From NCBI RefSeq assembly GCF_024139115.2, contig NC_085141.1:367311925-367375924 (forward strand): a stretch of DNA of 64,000 bases, read 5' to 3'. A program made the translations under genes and the position numbers. The stretch is from Armigeres subalbatus. Lineage: Eukaryota > Arthropoda > Insecta > Diptera > Culicidae. The notes below the pieces were generated by a model. It made no database searches and was not told where the DNA came from. It saw only the letters and a list, made by a program, of their open reading frames with translations. Shown one piece after another: positions 42,801-53,283 of this stretch. Position 1 is the stretch's first letter; every line of letters starts with the position of its first letter.

Positions 42801-44520
42801 GGTAACAATTGATATTTAATCCAAATCACGACTACGGGAAAATAGGAACAAACTTTGTAAAAATAATTTGTGATCACAATGGGTCAATTTGTATTGGATA
42901 CGCATGGGCACTGGGCAGCAGTGGTGGAAATACTCGCTTCACGAGTAAGAAAAGAGTGTAATTGGGCCTACCAAAAATGCCATACTCGCGCGAACCTACT
43001 GCCTGCATTTTTCTGGCGCTTGCTTTGTTCGCGAGTACCGGTAGAGCAAAGACAAAAAGCGGGGCAGTATTTTGTTCGGGAGTAAAAATCGCGGTCGCGA
43101 GTATTTGTGGTTACTTCGAATACAATGGATAAATTTGACTTGACATAAACACAATAACAAACAAGAATTGTGTTCTTGCTCGAACATTCGTTAGAAACAT
43201 GTTCCAAGGTCGTTTTATGACGTTTTGCAAATTAACCCGAATGACTCGCGAAGCTCACGAACATTTTTCGGGGTTCGTTTTTTTGTTTTCTCTGCGAGTA
43301 CTAGGTAGGCAAGAAAAAGGCAAAACAAATGTTCGCGAGTATTTTACATTGCCTACTTCTCGTTTTGCGAGTAAGGTTCACAGATTTCCACCACTGACTG
43401 GGCAGCCGATGCACGCGCGAGGCGCACCAGTGCGTTGATTTATCTGGCTGTCAAGTGGGTGTCGAGCTCCACTGAAATTGAGCAGTGGAATGCGAGAAAG
43501 GAAGAAGAGAGCAACCGATGTTTTTTGGTGATTAGTGGGCTGTGCGTCCCCGGAGTTAGTCACTCCGTAACCCTTCCGTAACCTCTGGCTGATACACCCG
43601 GCCACCATCATACGTCCTACGACGTCGCCGAGGGCCATTTCATGGAACCGCCACCGTTGCGATAACCCTTCGAGATCACCACGCCCGCCACCGGCATTCT
43701 CCGACGTAATCATGAGGATTTCGACCCCGTCAACCCTCCGATCGGCCGCCATTCTTTTTGTAAGATGACGCCATCGCAGTTCATCCCGACTTCCACCAAT
43801 TTCATTGGAAATCAATATTCTCCGGGCAGCATTGCCGCCGCCCATCTTCGGCGTCCAGGAAACGTGACCCCATCCAGGCCGACTTCCTCGTGGCCTCTCC
43901 GGAATACCGCCGAAAAAGTCAAGTTTACGCTACATTCGTCAATCGCCGTGACGCGACCCCGTCCAAGCCTCCCACATCTGCTAGCTCCCCGGTGGAAACC
44001 ATCCGAAACCGGTCAAGTCCCCGCAAGTTCCCGGAGTTCTCCCCGGCGGCCACATTCAACGATCGCCAAAACGCCTATTCCCGCCATTTACATCGACGCC
44101 GATCCGCCCCGTTATCAACCGGCGGAAACCCAGGAAGTACCCGTGTATGAAGCGAAGCAACCCAATAAAGTGCCGACTGACAGTGAGTAATTCGCGTATG
44201 TTAGGTTCCCGTGATCCGAAAACTCTCCTATGTCCGTACGCCTTGAGATCCGGAGCCCCAAAAGAGGTCTTGAGCACCCACTCCAAAGACTGCCGTTGGA
44301 TCTAGACCAGCAGTCTGGGGCTGTCGGTCTTTCTTCGAAATCGAGCTTTGTGCTTCCGGGGTCAAAAGTAGGTCTTACAGGTGACTCCACAGCTTGTCCA
44401 TCGTCGTTAATATTTATCCTATTCAACGATGTACTGTCAACAACAACACTTCGAGAATTTATTGAACAGTGATTCAATAAAGTCTCAAAGTGTTATTTTC
44501 ACCTGGCAGTCACTTTGGTT
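42790..44520 (+). other. GC-rich LTR-like unit with hAT-like MITE inside
   Basis: Outside the MITE (42919-43396) this forms one unit: TGTTACCGACGGGTAACAAT near 42790, then a GC-rich block (43406-44190) with open frames on both strands (141 residues plus, 155 minus) lacking domain signatures, then AATAAA near 44474 and CACCTGGCAGTCAC. A TGTTAC start, open but uncharacteristic sequence and a terminal polyadenylation signal are what a BEL-type LTR would show. No second LTR, target duplication or coding region confirms it. Confidence 0.35.
42919..43396. mobile_element. hAT-like MITE (CAGTGGTGGAAA ends)
   Basis: The left end CAGTGGTGGAAATACTCGC and right end ATTTCCACCACTG are inverted. The direct repeat CTGGGCAG is at 42911-42918 and 43398-43405, with one extra A before the right copy, and matches the hAT nTnnnnAn pattern. 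The interior is studded with GCGAGTA/TACTCGC words in both orientations. About 478 bases, non-coding. Confidence 0.7.
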
Positions 44521-45103
44521 TTATCTGTCCGCAAATTCCCTTCTTGATCGTTGCACATGACAGGAGATTGAGCTGTCTTTCTCCACACGCCGTTCTGATT
44601 CACCGCAAATCATTCTGCTCCATTTTTTCTTTATTTTGTTTTTTTTTTGTTCTGGTAGACTAAGGCCGGAGTGGCCTGTGGAATACATAAAAGTCTTCTC
44701 CATTCAGCTCGGTCCATGACTGCACTTCGCTAACCACGCAGTCTGCGGAGGGTCCGTAAATCGTCCTCCACCTGATTGATCCACCTGGCCCGCTGTGCAC
44801 TTCGCCTTCTTGCGCCCGTCGGATCGTTGTCGAGAACCATTTTCACCAGGTTACTGTTCGACATTCTGGCTACGTGCCCGGTCCATCGCAGTCGTCCGAT
44901 TTTCGCGGTGTGAACGATGGATGGTTCTCCGAGCAGCTGATGCAACTCGTGGTTCATTCGCCTCCTTCACGTACCGTCCGCCATCTGCACCCCATCATAG
45001 ATGGTACGCAACACTTTTCTTTCGAAAACTCCCAGTGCTCCGAAAACTCCTCCACGAGCATCGTCCAGGTCTCGTGTCCGTAGAGGACTACCGGTCTAAT
45101 AAG

Positions 45104-46478
45104 CAGGGCTGGCATACTCCTCAGAGTAGACGAAATGTGCGTGTCTATTGCACTCCTCAAAAAGACCGCAGAGAGTGTGTTTCGCTTATCGCTCATTCTT
45201 TCTCTTCCACAACGCAGTGAGTCCTCTTTGTGTTTCTACTCTGCATCGAATGCATTTGTCAGACACGAAGAGTTGAGGATAAATGATGAAATAAACACAC
45301 CGTGTTCCTCAATGAGTTTTGACAAAACGGTGAATCAAACAGAATGAAAATAAACATTGTCAAAGAAAGTTAAACGTAGCTGTTGATACTATTTATGCGT
45401 AATAAGATATTTTTGTGGTTGCTAGCTGTTGGGATGTCTGTAGGCAAAGAAGCAATTCTACTACCAGCATTATTCCGCCCCACCTGCTTTAAAATAAGTT
45501 ACTGACGAGACGATTTCTAAATACAATTTCTATCTGGTAATCTTGGTAAATATAAAGGTTCTAAATTCGGAACAAAAACAGAAAACATTGAACTTATATA
45601 AAGTTCCATTATTTCATTTCAGTGCTAATTTTTTTCTTGATGTTAGCATCATGCCCAATGTACTCCTGCTGTCCTTCAGAATAATGTTCACGGCCGTATG
45701 AAAGTTTTCACACAAATTTCATTGAAAAACACTGTTTATTTTGCACAATTCTGTGTAAAATAGTTTTAGAAAAGATTTATGATTTACGCCAAGCTAAAAA
45801 TAAACAGTTTTAATTCCCCTTCCGTCTCCAGGCGAATAAAGGTTGCATGAAGAAGAAGCCGAAAGATATTATTAGAAAAAAAATGGCACGGGAAAGCACT
45901 CGGTGAAATTTATAAAACTCTTCTCCCAAATTCTAGACATCAGTGCAATATCACAGAATAAAATTCAAAATCGAAATTATGTGTTTTTTTACAATATAAG
46001 GAAAGTTCATCCCCGTACTGCTAACCGCATTTATCTAAATTGCTTCTAAAATTTTCGAGAAGCGTTTTACAAATTTAACCGTTTGCTTTCCCGGGCCATT
46101 CCTGTCAAATATCATTTTTTAGCTTCTTCATCTTCTTAATCTTTTTTATTCAATCTTTATTCGCCAATATAGCATGGAGCGCCAAACTTTATTATTTCTA
46201 ACTGAGACGTTAGTTAACTAATTTTCAAAAGCGAAGTATGTTTGTGTTCTAAAAAATTTCAGCGAGCTTCATAGAAAACGAAATTGTTTCCAAGAATATT
46301 GCACTAAGTGGCACAACTTTGTGCTGGCCCAGCTCACACCGGAATGATTCTCTCACTCTTCGTCTTCGTCCTCACTCACCGTGTTGGCTTTGTTACACGA
46401 TGAGTATCAGCGTCACTCTCTGTGGTGTGTATTAAAATCTCCTCATTGTGCACAGTGTGTGAGGAAATGCCAGCTCTG
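45104..46478. mobile_element. hAT element, 1375 bases, inside LINE copy 2
   Basis: Inverted ends CAGGGCTGGCAT and CAGAGCTGGCAT (right end read in complement). The exact 8-base target duplication CTAATAAG lies at 45096-45103 and 46479-46486. It fits the hAT consensus nTnnnnAn, and removing the insert restores the LINE sequence seen in copy 1 (3581-3600). The interior is AT-rich with short frames only (for example 45135-45347), so the element is non-autonomous. Confidence 0.9.
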
Positions 46479-46664
46479 CTAATAAGCGTTTTGTAGAAAG
46501 TCAGTTTGGTACGGCGGCGAACTCTATTCGATCGGAGTGTCTTGCGGAGTCCAAAGTACGTACGATTTCCAGCCACTATGCGTCTCCGAATTTCTCTACT
46601 GGTATCATTTTCGGCAGTCACCATTGAGCCCAAGTACACAAATTCATCTACCACCTCGATTTCG

Positions 46665-47408
46665 TCACCACCGATGCAAACTCGCGGTGGGTGGCTCACA
46701 TTGTCTTCCTGAACCTCTTCCTATCATGTACTTTGTCTTCGACGTGTTAATGACTAGTCCGATCCGCTTGGCTTCCCTCTTCAGTCTGATGTAGGCTTCC
46801 TCCATCTTCTCAAAGTTACGTGCCATAATATCTATGTCGTCGGCGAAGCCAAATAACTGGACGGACTTATTGAAAATTGTACCACTCGTGTTAATCCCTG
46901 CTCTTCGTATTACCCCTTCCAAAGCGATGTTGAATAGCAGACACGAAAGACCATCACCTTGCCGTAACCATCTACGCGTTTCGAAGGCACTCGAGAATGC
47001 CCCTGAAACTCGAACTACGCACAACACCTGGTCTGTGGTAGAGCGTTCACCCATAAATCCCGCCTGGTACTGCCCCACGAACTCTCTTGCAATTGGTGTT
47101 AGTCGGCGGCATAAAATTTGGGAGAGTACCTTGTAGGCGGCATTCAGCAATGTGATTGCGCGGTAGTTGCTACAATCCAGCTTATCGCCCTTTTTGTAGA
47201 TGGGACACACGACTCCTTCCATCCACTCCTGCGGCAGAGCCTCATCCTCCCAAACCTTGGTAATCACCCAGTGCAGCGCTCTAGCCAGTGCCTCACCACC
47301 GTGTTTAAACAGCTCTCCTGGTACTTGGTCAACTCCAGGAGCTTTGTTGTTTTTCAGCCGGCCGATCGCCTCCTGGATTTCCTGGAGATTCGGAGCCGGA
47401 AGTCGCAT
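46665..47408 (-). pseudogene. LINE copy 2 reverse transcriptase with motif A deleted
   Basis: 247 residues: LQEIQEAIGRLKNNKAPGVD, YKKGDKLDCSNYRAITLLNA and QYQAGFMGERSTTDQV are joined directly to LCVVRVSGAF. The segment that carries FIDFKAAYD in copy 1 is missing, an in-frame deletion of roughly 60 residues. The downstream GLSCLLFNIALEGVIRR and FGFADDIDIMA blocks are intact. The deletion removes one catalytic Asp, so this copy was dead before the frame continued to decay. Confidence 0.8.
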
Positions 47409-48204
47409 GTCCTACGCGCGTGCTCCTAGGTTCGTTACCATACCGCCACCGTTGTCTGCCATATCGCCATTCAGGTGCTCTTCGTAGTGCTGCCGCTATC
47501 TTTGGATCACCTCTCGCTCGTTTGTAAGAAGGCTCCCGTTTATGTCCTTACACAAATCGGGCTGTGGCACGTGGCTCTTACGTGAACGGTTCAACTTCTC
47601 ATAGAACTTTCGTGCGTTATAGCGCGGTACAGTTCCTCCGTCTCTTCACGGTCTCGATCTTCCTGCTGGCGCTTTTTCCTCCGAAAAATCGAGTTTTGTC
47701 TGTTCCGCGCCCGTTTGTATCGTGCCTCGTTCGCCATCGTGCGGTGTTGCAGCAATCTTGCCCATACTGCATTCTTCTCCTCAACTAACTGCTCACATTC
47801 GCCGATTCTCTGATCCGGAGCCACCGTACCTAGTGCAGCGGTTGCGGTGCTGCCATTGGCGGATCGAATATCTCTCCAGCCATCTTCAAGAGATGCTGCG
47901 CCTAGCTGCTCTTCCGTTGGGAGTGCCGCTTCCAGCTGCTGCGCGTAGTCTTGGGCTAGTCTGTCGTCTTGTAGCCGCCCAATGTTTAGCCGCGGCGGAC
48001 GCCTCCGACGCGTGTTGATCACCGTCGAGAGTTTTGAGCGCAGACATACTGCAACGAGGTAGTGGTCGGATTCAATATTCGCACTGCGGTAAGTGCGTAC
48101 GTTCGTGATGTCGGAGAAGAATTTACCGTCGATTAGAACATGGTCGAATTTCCATGTGGCCTTGTGGATATTCTTGCGGGGGAAGAAAGTGCTTCGGACT
48201 ACCA

Positions 48205-49020
48205 AAACTTCAAAGATGTTGCATTGGAAAATTCAAAAATAATTTTCAAATGAATATTTTGGAGGAGCTCAGAGAATTTTTGGGAGTAGTTACTCAGATT
48301 TTTCTGACGAAAATCGAATAATTCTTCCGCTGATGTCTTAAAAACATCATAATAAAATGCAAAAAAATCAAGGAAAAATAAAATAAAAAATAAAAACGCT
48401 CCACACCGATTCACACCGATGCCGGCGCTGACTAAAATGGCTTCCGGCGTGACGCCGAAGACGCCGCTGCTGCCGATTTTTGGACCAGCACACAACTCTA
48501 ATTGGAGGTTACCATTTTCCTTTGAATGGGACTTAAACCCTCAGTATGCTAGACCAGACATTCCGAATACTCACGTTGTTCTAATATGAACGTGTACTAT
48601 ACACACGTGGAAGTGTTGGCTTGACAAATGAACCGTTTATTTGAGAAACTGCATATGTAACATTTTTGGCCAAAATTAGATTTTTATATATTCTGAATCC
48701 TTATCCAAAAATACGTATCCTGGCAAAAAATACGAAAACAAATTTTTGTTCCGGAATGTATGATTGTTTTTTTCGTTAGTTTGAGAAACGTATGTCCACG
48801 CACTTTGAAGAGCAATTATGGAGTTCTGTTTTGTACTGGAAGTTTCCCAGGGTGTTGAGTTTTGCCAAAAACTATTGATCTGTATCGAAGAAATCAATTT
48901 GTGTAAAATGGATATATGCAGTTTTCAAACAAATGATTCAAATGGATTGTGAGTGATTCGACTATGCGTCCAATTTGGGAATCTTGGGCTCATTTAGTAG
49001 TCGCTAAGTTGCGAAGGCCA
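48205..49020. other. No recognisable gene
   Basis: AT-rich sequence with a small GC-rich patch at 48410-48480 (GCCGGCGCTGACTAAAATGG, CGGCGTGACGCCG), which looks like a fragment of a dispersed element. No open frame of interest. Confidence 0.35.
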
Positions 49021-49027
49021 ACGGAGG

Positions 49028-49100
49028 TCCTTCGAAGCTTAGTTGATTAAAGCACCAGTCTAGCGTACTGAGGGTCGTGGATTCAAGTCCCATCGAAAGA
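49028..49100 (+). tRNA. tRNA-Ala(AGC)-like sequence, probably pseudogene or SINE head
   Basis: 73 bases fold as a cloverleaf: acceptor TCCTTCG against CGAAAGA (6 of 7 pairs), D stem GCTT/AAGC, anticodon stem (4 of 5 pairs) with loop CTAGCGT and anticodon AGC, T arm GTGGA-TTCAAGT-CCCAT (4 of 5 including a G-T). Position 8 is A instead of T, the D loop lacks the GG pair and each long stem has a mismatch. It also differs from ordinary nuclear tRNA-Ala, so it is more likely a tRNA-derived repeat head than a working gene. The sequence after it (49110-49170) recurs at 37326-37380. Confidence 0.4.
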
Positions 49101-49109
49101 AAGTAGTTA

Positions 49110-49950
49110 CCTCCAATACATTTTTCAAATCATTATCTTCCATAAATGTACATATTCACATCTAAGTTTTCAAAACAAAAATTCTCTGTTCCAAAAAAAT
49201 TAAATTTTCACTAAATTAAACGACGTTGCTTTACTAAAGAGCAATAAAAAAATAAGAAAATTTCCCTAAACTAATATAAAAAAAACACAATAGATTGATT
49301 AAATTTTCCATAAACTTTAAAAGCTTTTAAAGAAGGGATCATCTATGGAAAAATGCTCAGTTTTATTGCTTCTTTATAGGGTATCTGTTCCTTTATTAAT
49401 AAAATGCTCCTATATCGTGTCGTGTTTTGTTGTTATCCAGTGTGCTCACTGCTGAAAAAAAATCGTAAAAATGAGAAATAAAACAATTTGCGTAACAATT
49501 CCTTGTACTCGAATGGTATTGATTTGGGTACATGGTATGGAAATAATCTATTTTTTTAGGGGCAGTTTTTATTTTAGTCATTGTTTTCTTCGGAACTTTT
49601 CGAAGGTTTGAGAAATTCTCCTCTGTAGAATTCTCTTTGGAAATTTTACGGAATTTTTGTCGGACATTCCCCGGAATTTTCTCAAAAATTTCTTTGGGAA
49701 ATTCTACGCATTTTTCATGATTGAATATTCTTCGGAATGTTTTCCGCTAAATATGAACGCGAGGATCCACTGGAAATGTTTTCGGAATTCCAGCACTCCT
49801 CTGGATTTTCTATGAAATTTTTACCAATTGTTTTTTTTTTTATTTCCGCAGGAAATTATTTATCCTGTGTTATAAAACACGCTATTGAATAATGCAGAAA
49901 CATAAAAAAATAGCTGTATAATACTTGACTCATAAATCTTGCAGTGAATG
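49110..49950. other. AT-rich DNA with degenerate GGAATTTT repeat
   Basis: 49590-49850 contains imperfect TTCTTCGGAATGTTTTCC/GGAATTTTC words like the other degenerate blocks. Nothing else is recognised. Confidence 0.35.
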
Positions 49951-49959
49951 ATAAGCATA

Positions 49960-50165
49960 TGCGGTATTTCGAAAAAAAATCGTTTCAGGTGGTTCGAAAC
50001 GAAATTCCGCGGAATTTCGCGGAATTTAAGTATGGCGAAATCTGTTTTCTTGATTTCGTTTCGTTTCGTAAAATTACAAAAATTTCGTAAGAAAAAACTA
50101 GCTTCTAACGAAATTTAACGGAATTCCGCGGAATTTCGAAACAAATTTAAACTAATCCATACTTT
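49960..50165. repeat. AATTCCGCGGAATT palindrome-rich dispersed repeat, copy 2
   Basis: Inverted relative to 34190-34390. GGTATTTCGAAAAAAAATCG, GAAATTCCGCGGAATTTCGC and AACTAGCTTCTAACGAAATT match the complement of copy 1. Confidence 0.55.
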
Positions 50166-50621
50166 ACATTATAAAAATTTTTGGCTGCGCCGCTGAACAA
50201 AATCATTAAGTTGTTATCAAAATTAAGGTTATACATTTTTTTCTATTAACGCTTACTTCATAACCCCTAGACCTCTTCATGTTTTCAAAAAATATCAAAA
50301 ATTCGACCGGTCAGCCCAGAATCACAATTCTCATGCTAAAATAAGTCTCCTGTCAAATTTTCAGCTGATTCGGATAAAATTTCGAGGTGACTCAAGTCGA
50401 TTTAGTGTTTTTGGGCTATTTTCAGTTTTGGAAAAAATCTAACAAGAAATATAAACGTCGAAAACTATCGCAACAACCTCTATACGGAAGCTTTTGGTGT
50501 GCTCTAAAAGTCTTGTGAACATTGCGATTCGTTCCGTTCACGTTTTGTCCATGTTAAAGTGATTTTCAAGCTTTTAGGTGCATGAAAATACAATTTCCCC
50601 CAAACGTCGTTGTTCTACAAA

Positions 50622-51105
50622 ATTCTTGAATTTATGACAAATGATTGCTAATTTATTATATTATTATTCCTCTTTTCTCCCTGCAAATTTGAGTAATATT
50701 ATTGCCAATGTGCGATTTACCGTTAAATTCTTAAAAATCAGAAGCTGAACATTTGTCGTAAATTTGCACGTTAGGTTTTCTTCAAATAAGTTGTTCGAAC
50801 AAAACATATCATATGATATATTATGCTTACAACAAACGACTTCCAAATTTTGTTAATTTCACCAAATGTCTGCATGCTTTCAACATCGAGTGCATCATAG
50901 TAACAAGTGTTGTTCTTTGTTTGAACAACTTGTTTGAAGACATCTCAGCGTGTAAATTTATGACAGATGTTCAGCTTCTGATTTTTAAGAATTTAACGGT
51001 AAATCACAAATTAGCAATTAGAAAACTCAAATTTCTAGGGAAAAAAGAGGAATAATAATATAATCAATTAGAAATCATTTGTCATAAATTCAAGGAAATT
51101 AGTTT
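50622..51105. mobile_element. Palindromic MITE with about 190-base arms
   Basis: Left arm 50622-50810 (TTGAATTTATGACAAATGATT, TATATTATTATTCCTCTTTT) and right arm 50900-51105 (AGAGGAATAATAATATAATC, ATCATTTGTCATAAATTCAA) are inverted copies. Both arms translate, on opposite strands, to the same VQLLIFKNLTVN peptide, which is merely the arm sequence. Flanking duplication not determined. Confidence 0.6.
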
Positions 51106-51287
51106 AACACATTAGTTTTTCTTTTCCCAATTGACTAGCATCGTTATTGGTCATGAATTGGAAACTCCGAAGCAAGTATAATAATAGCAATAAGAATAAC
51201 TTTTTTGTATCCCAAGAATATTATTTAATTGGTGAGCTGGGCATATTTGCTGTTTCTCGGCCAATCATGATTAGCAACTATGATGTG

Positions 51288-51348
51288 TCCGGTGTTGAAC
51301 TTAGTCTGTAGATTAAAAAAGCACCTTAATAAAGAAATAAAAAAAAAA
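51288..51348 (+). mobile_element. 5'-truncated LINE 3' end with poly(A) tail
   Basis: 61 bases ending AATAAAGAAATAAAAAAAAA, flanked by the 12-base direct repeat AACTATGATGTG (51276-51287 and 51349-51360). The undisturbed site is visible in the paralogous repeat at about 31215-31240 (complement of GCAACTACGATGTGTACAG). It has the structure of a short target-primed insertion of a poly(A) LINE. The family cannot be named from 61 bases. Confidence 0.75.
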
Positions 51349-51657
51349 AACTATGATGTGTATAGTTAATTAAGCTAATAAGCTCTTCTTTGACTATTTG
51401 CACAATATGTGAGAAACATTGCAGATTTGTGGGCATTTCTAGATCTTCGCACGGAATTTGCAAAAAAAAAAATCAGGGCGGGTTGAAAGATGCCATGGAC
51501 ACACAAACACACACAATAGCTCAGTTTGTCGAACTGATTGTATGTAAGACTATGCTGCCGCTAACCGCAAGTCGAACACATCTATATATGGACGCCTATG
51601 CGATTAGCGGCAGTATGGGTCTGTGAAATTCAATCTGAAATACATATCTCTATGCAT

Positions 51658-52339
51658 TACGGTGGCTCAAAAAACACTTTTTCATTTTTTTGATGGGCCG
51701 CCCTCTTATTCGGTTCTATTTAATGCCGTGTTGCTCTGGACAAAATTTCAGCCAAATCGGTCAACGTTTGGACGGTGCTAAACTCGTTGGAAGTTTATAT
51801 GGAACAATGCATGCAGAAACATCAAAAAAACAGTTAAACGGCACAATTTACGATGAAGAGTTTTTAGAGAATTGAATACAGAATGTAATGCTGAAAACCG
51901 CGAGAAGATTAGAGTTTCTTAGGCAAAGATATTAGCATTTTACTGGAGTGTTGTAGGGGTGAATTTATTTCTTTTCAAAGGTAAAAGAAACGAAATTTGT
52001 TCAAACCTCACGTCAGAGAAATGCTAATAACTTCGCCGGACAAACTTTAATCTTTTTGCGGTTTTCAGCATAACATTCTGTATTCAATTCTTCACGATCT
52101 GTATGAGTATCATAATTCTTCATCGTTAATTGTGCCGTCTAACTGCAAATCACTGTTTTTGGATGTTTCTGTATACATTTTTCCTTATAAACTTCCAACG
52201 AGTTTAGCACCGCCCAAACTTTGACCGATTTGGCTGAAATTTTGTCCAGAGCATCAAGGCATCAAATTGAACCGAATAAGAGGGCGGCCCATCAAAAAAT
52301 TGAAAAAAGGTTTTTTCCATACCAATTTGAGCCACCCTA
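51658..52339. mobile_element. Long-TIR MITE, 682 bases, TSD CTATGCAT
   Basis: The ends TACGGTGGCTCAAA and, in complement, TAGGGTGGCTCAAA continue into imperfect inverted arms of about 320 bases (GATGGGCCGCCCTCTTATTC; GCCAAATCGGTCAA; AAACTCGTTGGAAGTTTATA). The flanking 8-base repeat CTATGCAT is at 51650-51657 and 52340-52347. The empty site is visible near 30930 in the inverted paralogous repeat. Its ends resemble those of the MITE at 36561-37319. Non-coding. Confidence 0.8.
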
Positions 52340-52919
52340 CTATGCATTTTAGAAAGGTGCATAGGATTCTTCCAGTGAGCAAATGTATGCTATATATGTA
52401 GACGAAGAATAAGAAGGAATAAATTTTGGCAAATACGCCCTTTTCAAATGTTGATTTAGTAATATCAATTCTATAACTGCGTATACGCCTGGCAGATGTG
52501 GATACATAATTAAGTATCCTACTAAATAAATAATAAATCTAAGCATTCTTTTTCAAATTTTGACTAAGTCAACCACGCTGACAAGACAATATGAAGTAAG
52601 TTTCAGCATAATTACATAATTCTTAGGTGAACTAAGGTTTTGACGAGATTTGAATCCGTATATGAAAAATCCCACAATTTCTTTATTTTTATATACTTAC
52701 TGATATAAAATTGATCAGATTCGGGAGCACACGCTCCACGATGAATTCCTTTGAAAGCGGCACAAATGCTGGGGTATTGCCTTATCACCAATGGTATATG
52801 CGGCGAGAATGTGACGATTTATCATAGATTGCCTCTTCAGTTATTATAACTCTTCTGGTCCCAAAACAGTTATTCGACTTCGAAAAAGTGGAATCAGAAT
52901 TGCGTACATAATGTAAAAC

Positions 52920-53105
52920 CAATTCAATAAAAATTCCGCGGAAAAAAATCAAAATTTCGTTTCGTTTCGAAAAATTTCGAATTAAATGAACCTTGATTTC
53001 GTATCGTTTCGAAGTCTCGAAAGAAATCTATATTTCGTTTCGTTTCGATCCGAATCAACATAGACATATTAAATTTCGTTTCGTTTCGTTTCGTTAGAAA
53101 AAAGT
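52920..53105. repeat. TTTCGTTTCGTTTCG-rich repeat
   Basis: AAATTCCGCGGAAAAAAATC followed by repeated TTCGTTTCG/CGAAACGAAAT words, related to 34190-34390 and 49960-50165. Confidence 0.5.
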
Positions 53106-53283
53106 GTGTTATCGCATCGCATACCCTTAGTGAATGACTGTAAATGGTTTAATGAACATTTGTGGCGGCAATATTCCAGTTAAGGATATAATGTAAAACG
53201 AAGATTTGTTTTTTGATGTTTTGTCTACCATACTTTGCATAAGAAGACTTGAATAAAAATTTAATCAAAAGAGGAAAAACAAA

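Larger units (their letters stand above)
44640..48204 (-). mobile_element. RTE-clade (JAM1-type) LINE copy 2, 5'-truncated, split by a hAT element
   Basis: Same family as copy 1. The 5' truncation falls in the endonuclease at 48204 (VVRSTFFPRKNIHKATW remains). SDHYLVAV follows, then the linker, RT (46665-47408, with YRAITLLNAAYKVLSQIL and catalytic LFGFADDIDIMA), a C-terminal region (46376-46700; after the hAT, 44730-45100 with LYGHETWTM and LRWTGHVARMS), and a 3' tail ending in an A-rich run around 44640-44660. Internal losses: 13 residues after HKATW, and a deletion after ERSTTDQV that removes RT motif A. It is inactive. The 3' end is complete here but not in copy 1. Confidence 0.85.
51110..52480. 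repeat. Dispersed repeat, copy 2 (with two later insertions)
   Basis: Inverted counterpart of 30040-32235. It contains the matching blocks GGCCAATCATGATTAGCAAC, CACAATATGTGAGAAACATTG and CACACAATAGCTCAGTTTGTC. A poly(A) fragment (51288-51348) and a long-TIR MITE (51658-52339) interrupt it, and both insertion sites are seen empty in copy 1. Confidence 0.55.

Noticed and set aside
43378..44190. Opposed open frames (155 and 141 residues) as genes
   Set aside because: Both lie in one GC-rich block where stops are rare. Neither has a recognisable motif, and the block looks like part of a retroelement terminus.
49028..49100. Functional tRNA-Ala gene
   Set aside because: Missing T8 and D-loop GG, mismatches in the stems, and a downstream sequence shared with another locus argue for a pseudogene or SINE head.
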